Shown: positions 22,203 to 31,175, numbered from the stretch's first letter. The stretch is DNA of 57,101 nucleotides from Deltaproteobacteria bacterium (GCA_025361065.1 JANYAY010000073.1:1-57101); one strand, 5' to 3'. Notes: generated from the letters alone by a model not told the origin. A program made the numbers and translations.

Positions 22203-22937
22203 TCAGTATCTCTGGAGCGACAAAGGAAGTTCCAAATTATTCTCTTCGAGTAGTTTCCTGTCCGAGAGGATTTCCCGGGCTGGACCGTCGGCCGCCACCG
22301 TTCCTTCCCTGATCACGATGCAGCGGGAACAGACATCCAGGATCAGGTCGAGGTCGTGGGAGGCGATGATGCGCGAATGGGAGAAGGTCGTAAGCAGGTT
22401 GATAAGGAGCCTCCGCGATTTGGGATCGAGGTTTGCGGCAGGCTCATCCATCGCCAGGATATCAGGCTCCATAGCCATAACCGTAGCGATGGCGACGGCG
22501 CTCTTCTGGCCGCAGGAGAGATGGTGCGGCGGTTTGTCGCGCAGGGCGAAACTGTTTACGAGATTCAGGGCATCATGCACACGTTGGCGGACATCCTCTT
22601 CCTCCATGCCGAGATTGCGCGGACCGAAGGCGACATCGTCGTAAACGGTGGGCATAAAAAGTTGATCATCGGGATTCTGAAATACGATGCCGACTTTTTT
22701 CCGGATTTCCTGGCGTGTCTTGCCCGTCAGATGAAGGTCGCCGATAGTCACTATCCCTGATGTGGGGAGGAGGTGGCCATTTAAGTGTAAAAGCAGGGTG
22801 GACTTGCCTGCGCCATTGCCTCCAATGATGCCGACCGCTTCACCGTGGGTGATGCGAAAGGAAACATCACGAAGCGCCTCCGTCGAGTCGGGATAGCGAA
22901 AAAAAACATTCCTGAAATCAACAATATGATGGCTCAT
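22203..22937 (-). CDS. cbiO: cobalt/nickel importer ATPase
   Basis: 244 residues from MSHHIVDFRNV; the frame is open to 23006, but AGGAG sits eight bases before this ATG and the gene then overlaps cbiQ by four bases. Walker A GGNGAGKST, Q-loop FQNPDDQLF, signature LSCGQ, Walker B DILAMDEPAANLD and switch His (IIASHDLD) are all present. It is the A subunit of an ECF-type metal importer, powering CbiQ/CbiM at the inner membrane. CbiO-type ATPases form homodimers here since only one ATPase gene is present. Confidence 0.9.
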   Translation of the reverse strand: MSHHIVDFRNVFFRYPDSTEALRDVSFRITHGEAVGIIGGNGAGKSTLLLHLNGHLLPTSGIVTIGDLHLTGKTRQEIRKKVGIVFQNPDDQLFMPTVYDDVAFGPRNLGMEEEDVRQRVHDALNLVNSFALRDKPPHHLSCGQKSAVAIATVMAMEPDILAMDEPAANLDPKSRRLLINLLTTFSHSRIIASHDLDLILDVCSRCIVIREGTVAADGPAREILSDRKLLEENNLELPLSLQRY

Positions 22938-23743
22938 AAAAACAACTCCTGAAAAAAGCGGCCGAGTATTTCGGAAACGGGATAAAACCGAAAGACAAAC
23001 AGACAAACCACAACCGAGCCTGCGAAGATCATGTCCCGTGTGGCGATAGAGTAGTGTTTGCCGGTCGGCATATCCCCCTGAAAACCCCGGGCCAGCATGG
23101 CAAAATAGATCCGCTCGGCCCGTTCGACGGTCCGGAGAAAAAGGACCCCCATGATGCGGACAAAAACTTTAACGTCCGTTCCCTTGCGGCCAAAAGACCT
23201 CATGTCGCGAGCCCGAACGATGCGCATGGTTTCTTCGGCGAGGACAAAAATATAGCGGTACAGGAAGAGAAGCTGTGAAACAAAAAGGGACGGCATGCCG
23301 AGTTGGCGGAGGGCATGACAGACCGTCGGGAAAGAAGTCGTGGCGATCAGCAGCAGCGCCGTGCTTACAGTCAGAATAAACTTAAGCAGGATGGAGGCAA
23401 AAGAGAACCATCCCGCCGCGACAGTCAGTGCCGGTAAAACTGCTACCGGCGCGGTATCCAGCAGGGGGTTGAAAATGCCGATAAAAATTGCGAAGGGGGA
23501 AACAATCGCCACCTTCTTGACAATGAACCACAGGGGAATTTCTCCTGCGGTCAACAGTATTGCCGGAAAGAGAAAAAAAGGGAAAAGCGCCGCTACCTCA
23601 TACTTGGGAAAGGATATCACAGTAAAGAGAAAAAGCAGAGATGTGATCAGTTTAATCCGGGGATCAAGCCGATGGACGAAGGTGTCCGCATAAGAGAGTC
23701 TATCGAGATACCCGATATTGTAATATTGCTCGTCAAAGGCCAT
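22934..23743 (-). CDS. cbiQ: cobalt/nickel importer T component
   Basis: 269 residues with five to six hydrophobic segments (for example LITSLLFLFTVISFP, LLFLYRYIFVLA). It shows the two coupling motifs of the CbiQ/EcfT family in VRARDMRSFGRKG and MLARGFQGDMP (Ala-Arg-Gly type). It joins the S component to the ATPase. It lies two bases downstream of cbiM and overlaps cbiO. Confidence 0.88.
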   Translation of the reverse strand: MAFDEQYYNIGYLDRLSYADTFVHRLDPRIKLITSLLFLFTVISFPKYEVAALFPFFLFPAILLTAGEIPLWFIVKKVAIVSPFAIFIGIFNPLLDTAPVAVLPALTVAAGWFSFASILLKFILTVSTALLLIATTSFPTVCHALRQLGMPSLFVSQLLFLYRYIFVLAEETMRIVRARDMRSFGRKGTDVKVFVRIMGVLFLRTVERAERIYFAMLARGFQGDMPTGKHYSIATRDMIFAGSVVVCLFVFRFYPVSEILGRFFQELFL

Positions 23744-23745
23744 TG

Positions 23746-24786
23746 TCAGCTTTGCCTTTTCTTGAAGGTTTTGATCCCGAATCCGATCAACATAATCAGC
23801 CCCAGGACAATGGCGCTCCCCACTATGCCGGCCACTGAAGTGCCCGGTTCAATTTGCGGCCAGGAAGCAGGTTTCCCGTCTTTGCCTGCGGCGGGTGATG
23901 TTGACGGGAAATTGTAGTCCGGAAGAAAAGCGGTCTTTTCCTGAACTTTCCTCAGAGCGGCGGCGATGCCTTGCGTTTGTTGTGCCAGTTCTCCCTTTCG
24001 AGTAATTTTTTCGATGGACCATTCCAGGCCGTCCGGATGAGTTGAGGCAAACCAGGAGAGGGCTCCACCGGTGATGACAGTTATGATGGCAAAGACTATC
24101 AGAATATTTTTGACCGGGGTACCGGCAGCGTGAGGACGGGAGGTGATATTGCTTTCGAGAAACTCCGGCCGGGCGCTCTGGACATAGCTGATGATCCCGG
24201 CTGTGACAAATCCTTCCACGAGGCCGATAGCCAGGTGTATCGGTTGCATGAGGAGGAGAAAGGTGTCCAAGGGCAATTCACTCTTGCCGGAGAGGAGCGT
24301 TTCCAGCACAACGGAAAAAGCGCCCAGCTGCAGTGCAATGAGCGCGCTTACGATCGCAGCGATGGACAGCCGTCGGGTACTTGTTCCCTTTCCCGCGATG
24401 GGTTTATAAATCAAAGGGTAGGCGAGAAAGCAGGGGTAGATGCCCAGATTCCAGATATTGCAACCCAGGGCGAGCAGTCCGCCGTCGGCGAAGAAGAGCG
24501 CTTGCACTGTCAGGACTGAGGCCAGGACGAGAAAAGCCGCATAGGGACCCAGCATGATGGCCAGGATCATGCCCCCGCCCAGGTGTCCGCTCGAACCGGT
24601 GCCGGGAATGGTGAAATTGATCATCTGGGCGGCAAAAATGAATGCGCCCATAACTCCCATAAGAGGAATTGTTTTGTTGTCGATCGTTTCCTTGAGCTTC
24701 TTTGATGCATACCCGAGTGCCGCCAGCGATCCGGCCCACATTGTTGCGCCCACCGCCGGAGAGAGTAAAGCGTCTGCCATGTGCAT
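23746..24786 (-). CDS. cbiM: cobalt/nickel importer S component with fused PDGLE domain
   Basis: 346 residues. Residues 1-215 are CbiM: MHMADALLSPAVG, with the His2 N-terminus that binds the metal, and multiple helices including GHLGGGMILAIMLGP. The C-terminal ~110 residues contain STHPDGLEWSIEK (the PDGLE motif of CbiN/NikN-type accessory subunits) followed by a periplasmic loop and a last helix (IVLGLIMLIGFG). M and N functions are thus joined. Metal (Co2+ or Ni2+) cannot be decided, and no cobalamin riboswitch was recognised upstream of the operon. Confidence 0.88.
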   Translation of the reverse strand: MHMADALLSPAVGATMWAGSLAALGYASKKLKETIDNKTIPLMGVMGAFIFAAQMINFTIPGTGSSGHLGGGMILAIMLGPYAAFLVLASVLTVQALFFADGGLLALGCNIWNLGIYPCFLAYPLIYKPIAGKGTSTRRLSIAAIVSALIALQLGAFSVVLETLLSGKSELPLDTFLLLMQPIHLAIGLVEGFVTAGIISYVQSARPEFLESNITSRPHAAGTPVKNILIVFAIITVITGGALSWFASTHPDGLEWSIEKITRKGELAQQTQGIAAALRKVQEKTAFLPDYNFPSTSPAAGKDGKPASWPQIEPGTSVAGIVGSAIVLGLIMLIGFGIKTFKKRQS

Positions 24787-24805
24787 AATGAATTTCCTTC
24801 CTTTT

Positions 24806-25588
24806 TCAGAAGCGGATGGCTATCCCCGTCATCAGCGACCAGTCCGTTTCCAATGAGTTCAAACCGTATTTCACGCCGCAATCCAGATCAATATTTTCAG
24901 CAAGTGAATAGATCAACCCTCCGATGAGGAAGGCAGGATCGTTCTTCTCATTTTTATCGGGATTGCGTTCGATTGCGATGTTGGCAACCAGCTTCAGATT
25001 TTTGAGCGCTTCCCAGTTTGCTGCCAGAGAGGCATGCCAGATATTTTTTTGCTCATCGACCTTGTTTTCATTTCGAATATATCCCAGATTGACATGAAGT
25101 GCCCAGGGAGATAACTCTTTTGACCCGATTAGAAAGGCCTGATAGCCGACTTCTCCGGCTCCCAGTCCCTTTTTATAGTCACCGGTGGGTATGCGGATAC
25201 CCGGCTTCAACGCCAAACTGCAGCCTTTTTTATCGAAGAACCGCCACTTGGTTTCGAAAACGATGTCGGAGAATCCATTTTCAGCGTGGGTCGTTGATGT
25301 ATTTTCCTCGATCTTTCCCCACTGATAGGGAAGGCTGAAGACTATATCGATGTTTTCGACTATTCCATAGGACAGGATCGTCGCCACCTGTCCCCCTGTG
25401 GTCTTTATGGCTACGCCGTCAACAGTTTCTTTTCCCGAGTCATATTGATTGTTCAGTTCCAGTTGGAACTTACCCTTGCCTTGGGTACCGGCATCATCGG
25501 TAATCAATGGGTGGGCTGCCCAGGATAGTTCAGCTGCGACCAGCAATGCCGAGAGAAGAAATCCTGCTATCAATCTATACAATTTCAC
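24806..25588 (-). CDS. predicted outer-membrane beta-barrel protein
   Basis: 260 residues with a cleavable signal (LIAGFLLSALLVAAELSWA-A) and then alternating polar/aromatic strands: GKFQLELNNQYDSG, NIDIVFSLPYQWG, IVFETKWRFF, ALKPGIRIPTG. The terminal Phe of TGIAIRF is typical of outer-membrane barrels. It resembles the MetA/phenol-degradation-type 'transporter' barrels. It is the first gene of the cbiMQO transcription unit (19 bases before cbiM), so it may admit the metal or a metal chelate through the outer membrane; that link is inference from position. Confidence 0.68.
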   Translation of the reverse strand: MKLYRLIAGFLLSALLVAAELSWAAHPLITDDAGTQGKGKFQLELNNQYDSGKETVDGVAIKTTGGQVATILSYGIVENIDIVFSLPYQWGKIEENTSTTHAENGFSDIVFETKWRFFDKKGCSLALKPGIRIPTGDYKKGLGAGEVGYQAFLIGSKELSPWALHVNLGYIRNENKVDEQKNIWHASLAANWEALKNLKLVANIAIERNPDKNEKNDPAFLIGGLIYSLAENIDLDCGVKYGLNSLETDWSLMTGIAIRF

Positions 25589-25826
25589 GTCTGCGTTCCT
25601 GTCGTGTTACGTTTTATTCTTTTGTAGCATGGGAGGAGTTTTTGTCAAGTCTTTTTCGAAAATATTTTCAGAAAACGGAAATGCCGGGGAAACCCTTGAA
25701 TTAAATTTGCATTCCCGTCATTGACAAAATTTTACGGATATATAAGACTGAAGGCAGGCAAAAGAAGCTTGCAAAATGATGTTTACGGCACTATGTTCAG
25801 AAAATAATAATTAAGGAGTATCTTTT

Positions 25827-26675
25827 ATGGTATCAGATCAGCAACCCGCAAAATTTCGTGGCGCTTCGCGTTACGTTCTCGATGAAGAATTGGCCAAAAT
25901 TGTAAATATTTCCATGGCATTGGAAATGCCACTCCTGCTCAAAGGAGAGCCGGGCACAGGCAAAACAATGCTGGCACATGCAATTAAGGAAAGTTTGCAT
26001 ATGCCTTTGATTGTTCTCAATGTTAAATCCAGCATGAAGCTGGTTGATGCGCTTTATCAATATGATACATTAACCCGTCTCAATGACAGCCGCTTTGGTG
26101 ATTCCCAACGCAATGTCAGCAATATAGAAGAATATCTCAAAATGGGGAAGATCGGTCAGGCCTTTGTTGCGGAAAAGAAAGTCGTTCTTTTAATCGATGA
26201 GATTGACAAGGCTGACAATGATTTTCAGGACGATATGCTCGACATTCTCGATCAAATGCAATTTGATATTATGGAAACCGATAAAACAATTTCCGCCAGA
26301 CACCGGCCGGTGATAATAATTACTTCCAATGCGAAAAAGGATTTGTCCGATCCTTTTCTCGGCCGCTGCAATTTCCATCACATCGCTTTTCCCGACCGTG
26401 ATTTGATGCGCCAGATTATCGGAGTGCACTTTCCTGATTTAAACAGTGATCTGGCCGGAGCTTGTCTGGATGCTTTTTACCGGCTGCGTGATGTTCGCGG
26501 AGTCGAGAAAAAACCGGCCACCCGGGAGTTGATTAACTGGATCCGTGCCTTGCAGGCAGATCCGGATTTCCAGTTAAAAAGTCTGAAATCAGGAAAAATT
26601 CCTTATCTGGGTGTACTCTTCAAGAAGAGCAATGACCTGTATATGGCTTTGCATCAGTCGTCAGCGTCCAAATGA
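25827..26675 (+). CDS. MoxR-family AAA+ ATPase
   Basis: 282 residues, standard size. Walker A GEPGTGKTML (about 39-47), Walker B VVLLIDEIDKAD, a sensor 1 IIITSNAKKD and an arginine-finger region (DPFLGRCNFHHIAFP) are present. It begins at ATG with AAGGAG upstream. MoxR proteins act as chaperones that load cofactors or activate enzymes together with a von Willebrand A (vWA) protein, and the next gene is such a protein. A MITE now lies between the two, starting three bases after this stop. Confidence 0.88.
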   Translation: MVSDQQPAKFRGASRYVLDEELAKIVNISMALEMPLLLKGEPGTGKTMLAHAIKESLHMPLIVLNVKSSMKLVDALYQYDTLTRLNDSRFGDSQRNVSNIEEYLKMGKIGQAFVAEKKVVLLIDEIDKADNDFQDDMLDILDQMQFDIMETDKTISARHRPVIIITSNAKKDLSDPFLGRCNFHHIAFPDRDLMRQIIGVHFPDLNSDLAGACLDAFYRLRDVRGVEKKPATRELINWIRALQADPDFQLKSLKSGKIPYLGVLFKKSNDLYMALHQSSASK

Positions 26676-26678
26676 GAT

Positions 26679-26845
26679 AACGACCTCGTAAAAAGCCCAT
26701 ATGCTGTTTATCACCTTCAGGTGACGTTGGCGCAGCATCCCTCCCCGGCCTTCGCCGGGGCAGGCTTATTGCGACGTACGTTTAAAGTACGACTCACTCC
26801 TCGGGATTTGCGCGCCTTGCCTCTGGATCTTTTTACGAGGTCGTT
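26679..26845. mobile_element. MITE-like element M1 (terminal repeats CTCGTAAAAAG)
   Basis: The left end AACGACCTCGTAAAAAG (26679-26695) is a perfect 17-bp inverted match to the right end (26829-26845). The interior is shared with M2 (CATATGCTG, GCAGCATCCCTC, CTCGGGATTTGCGCGCC). It has no coding capacity. It carries smaller nested hairpins (CCCCGGC/GCCGGGG). It separates moxR from its vWA partner. Confidence 0.8.
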
Positions 26846-26883
26846 GAAAATTTATAATTTTGAAAATTTTGAGATAAATCCTT

Positions 26884-28077
26884 ATGTTTGTAAACTTTTT
26901 CTATATGCTGCGCGATAAAGGGATTCCTGTTTCTCCCAAGTCATTCCTGCTTCTGCAAAAAGCACTGGGTATGGGGTTGATCCGGTCTTTGGAAGATTTT
27001 TATATTGCCGCCCGTTCTTTACTGATTAAGAGTGAACGCTATTTTGATGTTTATGATACGGTCTTTGCCGTGGCATTTCACGGCGTTGTTGAAGCCGATC
27101 CCACAGAGGAGGAACTGACCGAAATTGCCAGAGCACTGCTTGACGAATGGTTAAAAAATCCGGCCCAAATGGCCCAGGCGCTCGGTCTGCCGGAAGATGC
27201 CTTAAAGAAAATGACGCCGGAAGAGTTATTGGATTATTTCCAGAAGCGTTTGAAGGAACAAACGGAAGCGCATCATGGCGGCAATTACTGGATTGGAACT
27301 AAAGGTACTTCACCTGTTGGCCATTCCGGCACTCATGCGGGCGGTATGCGTGTGGGCGGCCGATCGCAAAATAAATCGGCAATAAAGGTTGCGCTCGAAC
27401 GCCGCTATCGCGACTATTCGCAGGAAGGGCCGATTACCCCTTCGCAAATTGGCGAAGCGTTAAAAAGGCTTAAATATTTAAAACCTTCCGGCCCGCGGGA
27501 TATGGTCAACATCGATAAAACAATTTATGAAACGATGCGCAATGCCGGTGAAATAGAGATTATTTTTGACCGCCGGCTGGCCGACCGCCTGAAAGTGAAA
27601 CTGCTGATCGATAACGGTGGCTGGTCCATGGACCCCTATGTGGAGCTCGTCCAGGTTCTTTTTCATTATGCCAATTTTCAATTCAAAGAATTGGATATTT
27701 ATTACTTCCACAACACCATTTATAGAAACGTCTGGCAGGATCCTGAACGCCACAAAAAACCGCTGCCGGTGGAAGATTTTGTCCGCAGCGATCCGGAAAC
27801 GCGGCTGGTTATTGTCGGCGACGCTTCTATGGCCCCTTATGAGCTTGTTAATGCCAATGGCGCTATTTACGCCAACCAAAATTATTCCCTGCCCAGCATC
27901 GAGTATCTGAAGATTCTGGCTAAAACATTCCGGCATGCCGTCTGGCTCAATCCTGTATCGCAAGATGCATGGCGCAATGACTGGACAATTCAAAATATCA
28001 GGAGAATATTCCCGATGTTTGAACTTACTCTGGATGGATTGGAAAAGGCTGTGCAGCATTTAAGATCCCGCAATTAA
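26884..28077 (+). CDS. vWA-domain protein (CoxE-like), MoxR partner
   Basis: 397 residues. The N-terminal helical part (MFVNFFYMLRDKGIPVSPKSFLLLQKAL) is typical of CoxE-like proteins paired with MoxR ATPases. The vWA domain begins near residue 235; its metal site region reads LLIDNGGWSMDPYVEL in place of the usual D-x-S-x-S, so only some MIDAS ligands remain. Later GDASMAPYEL and WLNPV complete the fold. It probably docks the MoxR hexamer on its target; the target is unknown. The ribosome site is weak, and M1 upstream may have replaced the original leader. Confidence 0.82.
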   Translation: MFVNFFYMLRDKGIPVSPKSFLLLQKALGMGLIRSLEDFYIAARSLLIKSERYFDVYDTVFAVAFHGVVEADPTEEELTEIARALLDEWLKNPAQMAQALGLPEDALKKMTPEELLDYFQKRLKEQTEAHHGGNYWIGTKGTSPVGHSGTHAGGMRVGGRSQNKSAIKVALERRYRDYSQEGPITPSQIGEALKRLKYLKPSGPRDMVNIDKTIYETMRNAGEIEIIFDRRLADRLKVKLLIDNGGWSMDPYVELVQVLFHYANFQFKELDIYYFHNTIYRNVWQDPERHKKPLPVEDFVRSDPETRLVIVGDASMAPYELVNANGAIYANQNYSLPSIEYLKILAKTFRHAVWLNPVSQDAWRNDWTIQNIRRIFPMFELTLDGLEKAVQHLRSRN

Positions 28078-28341
28078 TCCTGACGACCTGTAAAAAATTT
28101 CCCGGCAGGTCCAGCCATGCGCCGGTTTCCTGCAGGGGAAGGTATATGCGAAGTTTAAGCGATCGTTAATCTTTGTCGGGGAATGAATTATGACAAAAAA
28201 TAAGTTTGCCGATTTTGCCTGAAGCTATTGGAAGGCCTTCAGTCTTCCTAAAAATAATGCTGATTTTGTTACAATAACTGCCAATATTAAATGCAATCTT
28301 AAACTAAAACTGATTAACTTTAGATCAAAAAAGGAGGGATA
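28078..28341. other. intergenic stretch
   Basis: No gene. It ends with AAAGGAGGGATA, the ribosome site of the TetR gene. Confidence 0.5.
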
Positions 28342-28980
28342 GTGAAATCGAGTTCGGGAGAAAGAAGAAAAAAAGAAAAGGAAAATCGAAGAAACGCAAT
28401 TTTAGAGGCAGCACGAAAGCTATTTTTTGAAAAAGGTTTTAAATCTGTAACAGTTGATAAAATTGCCGCCAGCGCCGAGCTAAGCAAAGGTACGATATAT
28501 CTGTATTTTGAGAGCAAGGAAGAAATATACGTTCAGATATTAATTGCTGATAATGATGATTTTCATAAAAGGATGTGTGATATTATTAAAAAGAAAGCAT
28601 CGGCATCTAATCTTTTATTGGACTTTGCCAGGCTTTATGTTGATTACTTTCTTTATGATAAGGAGTTGTTCCGGATATTTATGGCTTTTATGATAAGAGC
28701 TGATCAAATGATTCTTAACGAGGAACAAGATGGCAATCTGATGCGCACAATGAATAATAATATCCGGCTCATTGCGGAAATACTCCAAAAGGGAATTGCT
28801 TCCGGTGAATTTCTCCCGGATGTCAATGTCCGGCAAGGACAAAATGCCATTTGGGGTTTGCTCAATGGTATTATTTCACTTTATCTTTTTACTGGTGCAC
28901 CGGCAGAGCGGGCAAAAAAAATTCATGCCATAGTTAAGGGCAGTTTGAAGATTTTTATTAAAGGAATGAAGAAAAACTAA
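28342..28980 (+). CDS. TetR-family transcriptional regulator
   Basis: 212 residues, GTG start supported by GGAGGG. The DNA-binding domain (about 13-60) reads RRNAILEAARKLFFEKGFKSVTVDKIAASAELSKGTIYLYFESKEEIYVQIL, a textbook TetR helix-turn-helix. The C-terminal ligand domain is helical (DFARLYVDYFLYDKELFRIFMAFM). It resembles regulators of fatty-acid or efflux genes. The nearest possible targets are the divergent isochorismatase/HMG-CoA lyase genes or the MoxR pair. No operator was pinned down. Confidence 0.85.
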   Translation: MKSSSGERRKKEKENRRNAILEAARKLFFEKGFKSVTVDKIAASAELSKGTIYLYFESKEEIYVQILIADNDDFHKRMCDIIKKKASASNLLLDFARLYVDYFLYDKELFRIFMAFMIRADQMILNEEQDGNLMRTMNNNIRLIAEILQKGIASGEFLPDVNVRQGQNAIWGLLNGIISLYLFTGAPAERAKKIHAIVKGSLKIFIKGMKKN

Positions 28981-29000
28981 AATCAGCCTTGTTCCGGATT

Positions 29001-29540
29001 CTATTTAACAATCTTATAAATATCCTTAAAATTGGCATCGGTTGCCGACCGCAGAAGTTCAAAAAGGACCATTTCAGTGCAGGTCAGATGGGCGCCGGCG
29101 CCTGTCATGGCGGTAAGCCCGATATGGTTATTTTCTTTTGTGCGGGAGGATATGGCGTCAGCCAGAACGTGGACATCATAACCATTATCAATTAAATCGA
29201 CGGCCGTCTGGTAAACGCAAACATGGCTTTCAATTCCAAGGATAAGAGCATTCCGGCGGCCAAATGACTTTAGCTTTTCCTGGAAATGGGCATTTCCCCA
29301 GCAACTGAAACTTTCTTTGCCCAGCCGTTCAATGCCATCTAGTTCCGGGGCGAGAGCAGCTATTGTTTGCCCTAATTTTTCGGGAATTTGTTCCGTGACA
29401 ATTATCGGCAGGTTAAATATTTTTGCTCCCTTGATTACCTTGGTGGCGTTTACAAGAAGATTTTCCTTGTCGTACATGGCCTGAAAAAGATTGCCCTGAA
29501 TATCGATCACAATTAATACTGCTGAACTGCAAGAGATCAT
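29001..29540 (-). CDS. isochorismatase-like cysteine hydrolase
   Basis: 179 residues from MISCSSAVLIVIDIQGNLF; the frame runs back to 29615, but GGGGG lies just before this ATG and an earlier start would overlap the HMG-CoA lyase gene by over 70 bases. Catalytic triad positions are visible: Asp in VIDIQ, Lys in IERLGKESFSCW and Cys in ALILGIESHVCVYQTAVDL. It hydrolyses an amide or vinyl-ether substrate, unspecified. It starts two bases downstream of the preceding gene's stop, so the two are co-transcribed. Confidence 0.85.
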   Translation of the reverse strand: MISCSSAVLIVIDIQGNLFQAMYDKENLLVNATKVIKGAKIFNLPIIVTEQIPEKLGQTIAALAPELDGIERLGKESFSCWGNAHFQEKLKSFGRRNALILGIESHVCVYQTAVDLIDNGYDVHVLADAISSRTKENNHIGLTAMTGAGAHLTCTEMVLFELLRSATDANFKDIYKIVK

Positions 29541-29541
29541 T

Positions 29542-30474
29542 TTATTTCCCCCTTTTGTTGTCGGCGACGAATTTGTGCTTTTGTGGCAGACCGGCTTGAA
29601 AAAGCGAGCTCGCAATTTTTACCTGTGGTAATGTTTCCTGTAAAAATTGGCAAACGCCGAGAAGTTTTTTTAAATTAATACCTGTTTTAATTCCCATCTC
29701 TTCAAACAGGAAAGCTGTTTCTTCGGTAGAGGCGTTGCCGGAAGATTTGGGCGCATAGGGACAACCGCCCAGACCGCCTGCCGCCGCATCGAAGGATCTT
29801 ATGCCAATATCATAGGCGCGCAATGTATTGGCTAAGGCCAGCCCGCGTGTGTTGTGGAAATGCGCTCCGAAACTAATTTCCGGAAAATGTTTTTGGGAGG
29901 CGCTGAATTTTTCTTCAACCATTTTGGGATTACCGAAACCAACTGTGTCGCACAAAGTAATTTCTTTTACGCCGCAAGCAGCTACTTTATCGACAGCCCG
30001 TAAGACGGCATCAGTTTTAATGTTGCCTTCAAAAGGACAGCCAAAGGCTGTGGCCAGTGCGACTTGCAGCGTTATACCGGAATCACAAAGATATGCCCGG
30101 CAGATTTGCTTCAATTCTTCTATTGATTCCTCAGGTGTTTGCCGGACATTGCAGCAATTATGGGCATGGCTTACGGAAAAGAAGAAGATAAATTTACGGA
30201 TGCCGCTGGATGCGGCATTTTCCGCTCCGCGAATATTGGGGACAAGGACGGAAAGAACAACATCCCGCAGGGCATTCACAGCTTTGACCACTTCCACGAT
30301 ATCCTTGAACTGCGGAATTGCTTGCGGGGCAACAAAAGAACCGATTTGCATTTCTTTAATGCCGCAGGCGGCAAGCCTTTTGATGATTTGGATTTTCTTA
30401 TCTGTTGGTACGAAGGAATCTATGTTCTGCAATCCATCCCGCGGCCCGACTTCGATAATTTTCACTTTCTCCAT
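29542..30474 (-). CDS. hydroxymethylglutaryl-CoA lyase family enzyme
   Basis: 310 residues, a full-length HMG-CoA lyase-type TIM barrel: IIEVGPRDGLQN at the N-terminus (metal Asp, catalytic Arg), EMQIGSFVAPQ, SVSHAHNCCNVRQT, ITLCDTVGFGNP, HFHNTRGLALANT (metal His pair) and GGLGGCPYAPKSSGNASTEE with the active-site Cys. It cleaves 3-hydroxy-3-methylglutaryl-CoA (leucine breakdown) to acetoacetate and acetyl-CoA. The branched-chain amino acid importer at 41-46 kb fits that pathway, although it is not linked. First gene of a two-gene unit with the hydrolase. Confidence 0.9.
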   Translation of the reverse strand: MEKVKIIEVGPRDGLQNIDSFVPTDKKIQIIKRLAACGIKEMQIGSFVAPQAIPQFKDIVEVVKAVNALRDVVLSVLVPNIRGAENAASSGIRKFIFFFSVSHAHNCCNVRQTPEESIEELKQICRAYLCDSGITLQVALATAFGCPFEGNIKTDAVLRAVDKVAACGVKEITLCDTVGFGNPKMVEEKFSASQKHFPEISFGAHFHNTRGLALANTLRAYDIGIRSFDAAAGGLGGCPYAPKSSGNASTEETAFLFEEMGIKTGINLKKLLGVCQFLQETLPQVKIASSLFQAGLPQKHKFVADNKRGK

Positions 30475-30538
30475 CTACAATCTCCTGATTCGGGGGCAGT
30501 ATAAGAAGGAAAGGGAAAAATGTCAAATTAAAGGCAAA

Positions 30539-30590
30539 TTAATCCCGCTCACGCGGGACGATCTTAATTCTCCGCAGCTTGACTGTTTTA
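30539..30590. repeat. interspersed repeat family R1, copy 3 (short)
   Basis: TTAATCCCGCTCACGCGGGA followed by CGATCTTAATTCTCCGCAGC. It holds the hairpin core only; the AGCGAGCTC tail of copies 1 and 2 is missing. It sits between divergent genes. Confidence 0.6.
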
Positions 30591-30646
30591 TAAGTATATA
30601 TTATAATAAAAAAAAGTGAATAAAATTTGCTGGAAAGGAGCCTTCA

Positions 30647-31012
30647 ATGTTCCAGATTGCAGCATACGAAAAATATAGTGATGGACAGACAATCTTTAAA
30701 GAGGGAACGCATGGAGATTGGTTGTATATAGTGGAAGATGGGGCTGTGGAAATTTCCCGGACGGTGAACGACAAGAAGATATTAATTGCGACTTTTAGAG
30801 AAGGAGAAATTTTCGGGGAAGTTGCCTATATTGCTAAAGTTGAACGATCAGCCACGGCCAAAGCAGTGGGGAATACGACCATCGGCGTTATTGATCGTGA
30901 ATTTTTTGATCAGGAATTTAACAAACTTTCAGCCAATTTTCAGTTGATTCTCAAAACATTGGCTTTGCGTCTCAAAAAAACAACAGATGTCCTTGTCGCA
31001 ATGCAAAAATAA
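30647..31012 (+). CDS. cyclic-nucleotide-binding domain protein
   Basis: 121 residues, essentially one cNMP-binding beta-roll: YSDGQTIFKEGTHGDWLYIVEDGAVEIS, FREGEIFGEVAYIAKVERSATAKAVGNTTIGVI. The phosphate-binding cassette (GEVAYIAKVERSATA) has Glu-...-Arg as in functional CNB domains, with Ile/Lys where CRP has Leu/Phe. It has no HTH, so it is a stand-alone sensor or an adaptor. AAGGAG ribosome site. It is followed by rpsT with its own promoter. Confidence 0.82.
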   Translation: MFQIAAYEKYSDGQTIFKEGTHGDWLYIVEDGAVEISRTVNDKKILIATFREGEIFGEVAYIAKVERSATAKAVGNTTIGVIDREFFDQEFNKLSANFQLILKTLALRLKKTTDVLVAMQK

Positions 31013-31111
31013 CCCCGGCTGATTATCTGTAATAAGAATGCTGTTCGGGCAATATGATTGAAACGGCAGGAAAATGTCAATTAAAGCAGATAATTTACCT
31101 GTAAATTGCGC

Positions 31112-31140
31112 TTGACAGCTCTTCTTAATTGGGCTAAACA
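31112..31140 (+). promoter_or_regulatory. sigma70-type promoter of rpsT
   Basis: TTGACA (31112-31117), 17-base spacer, TAAACA (31135-31140), placed 35 bases before the rpsT start. Confidence 0.6.
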
Positions 31141-31175
31141 ATCCGCCTTATTATAAAACCTAGGAGGAGATTCTT

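Noticed and set aside
25589-25826. Cobalamin riboswitch or NikR site before the cbiMQO unit
   Set aside because: I could not find a B12-box-like sequence or a NikR palindrome by eye; not claimed.
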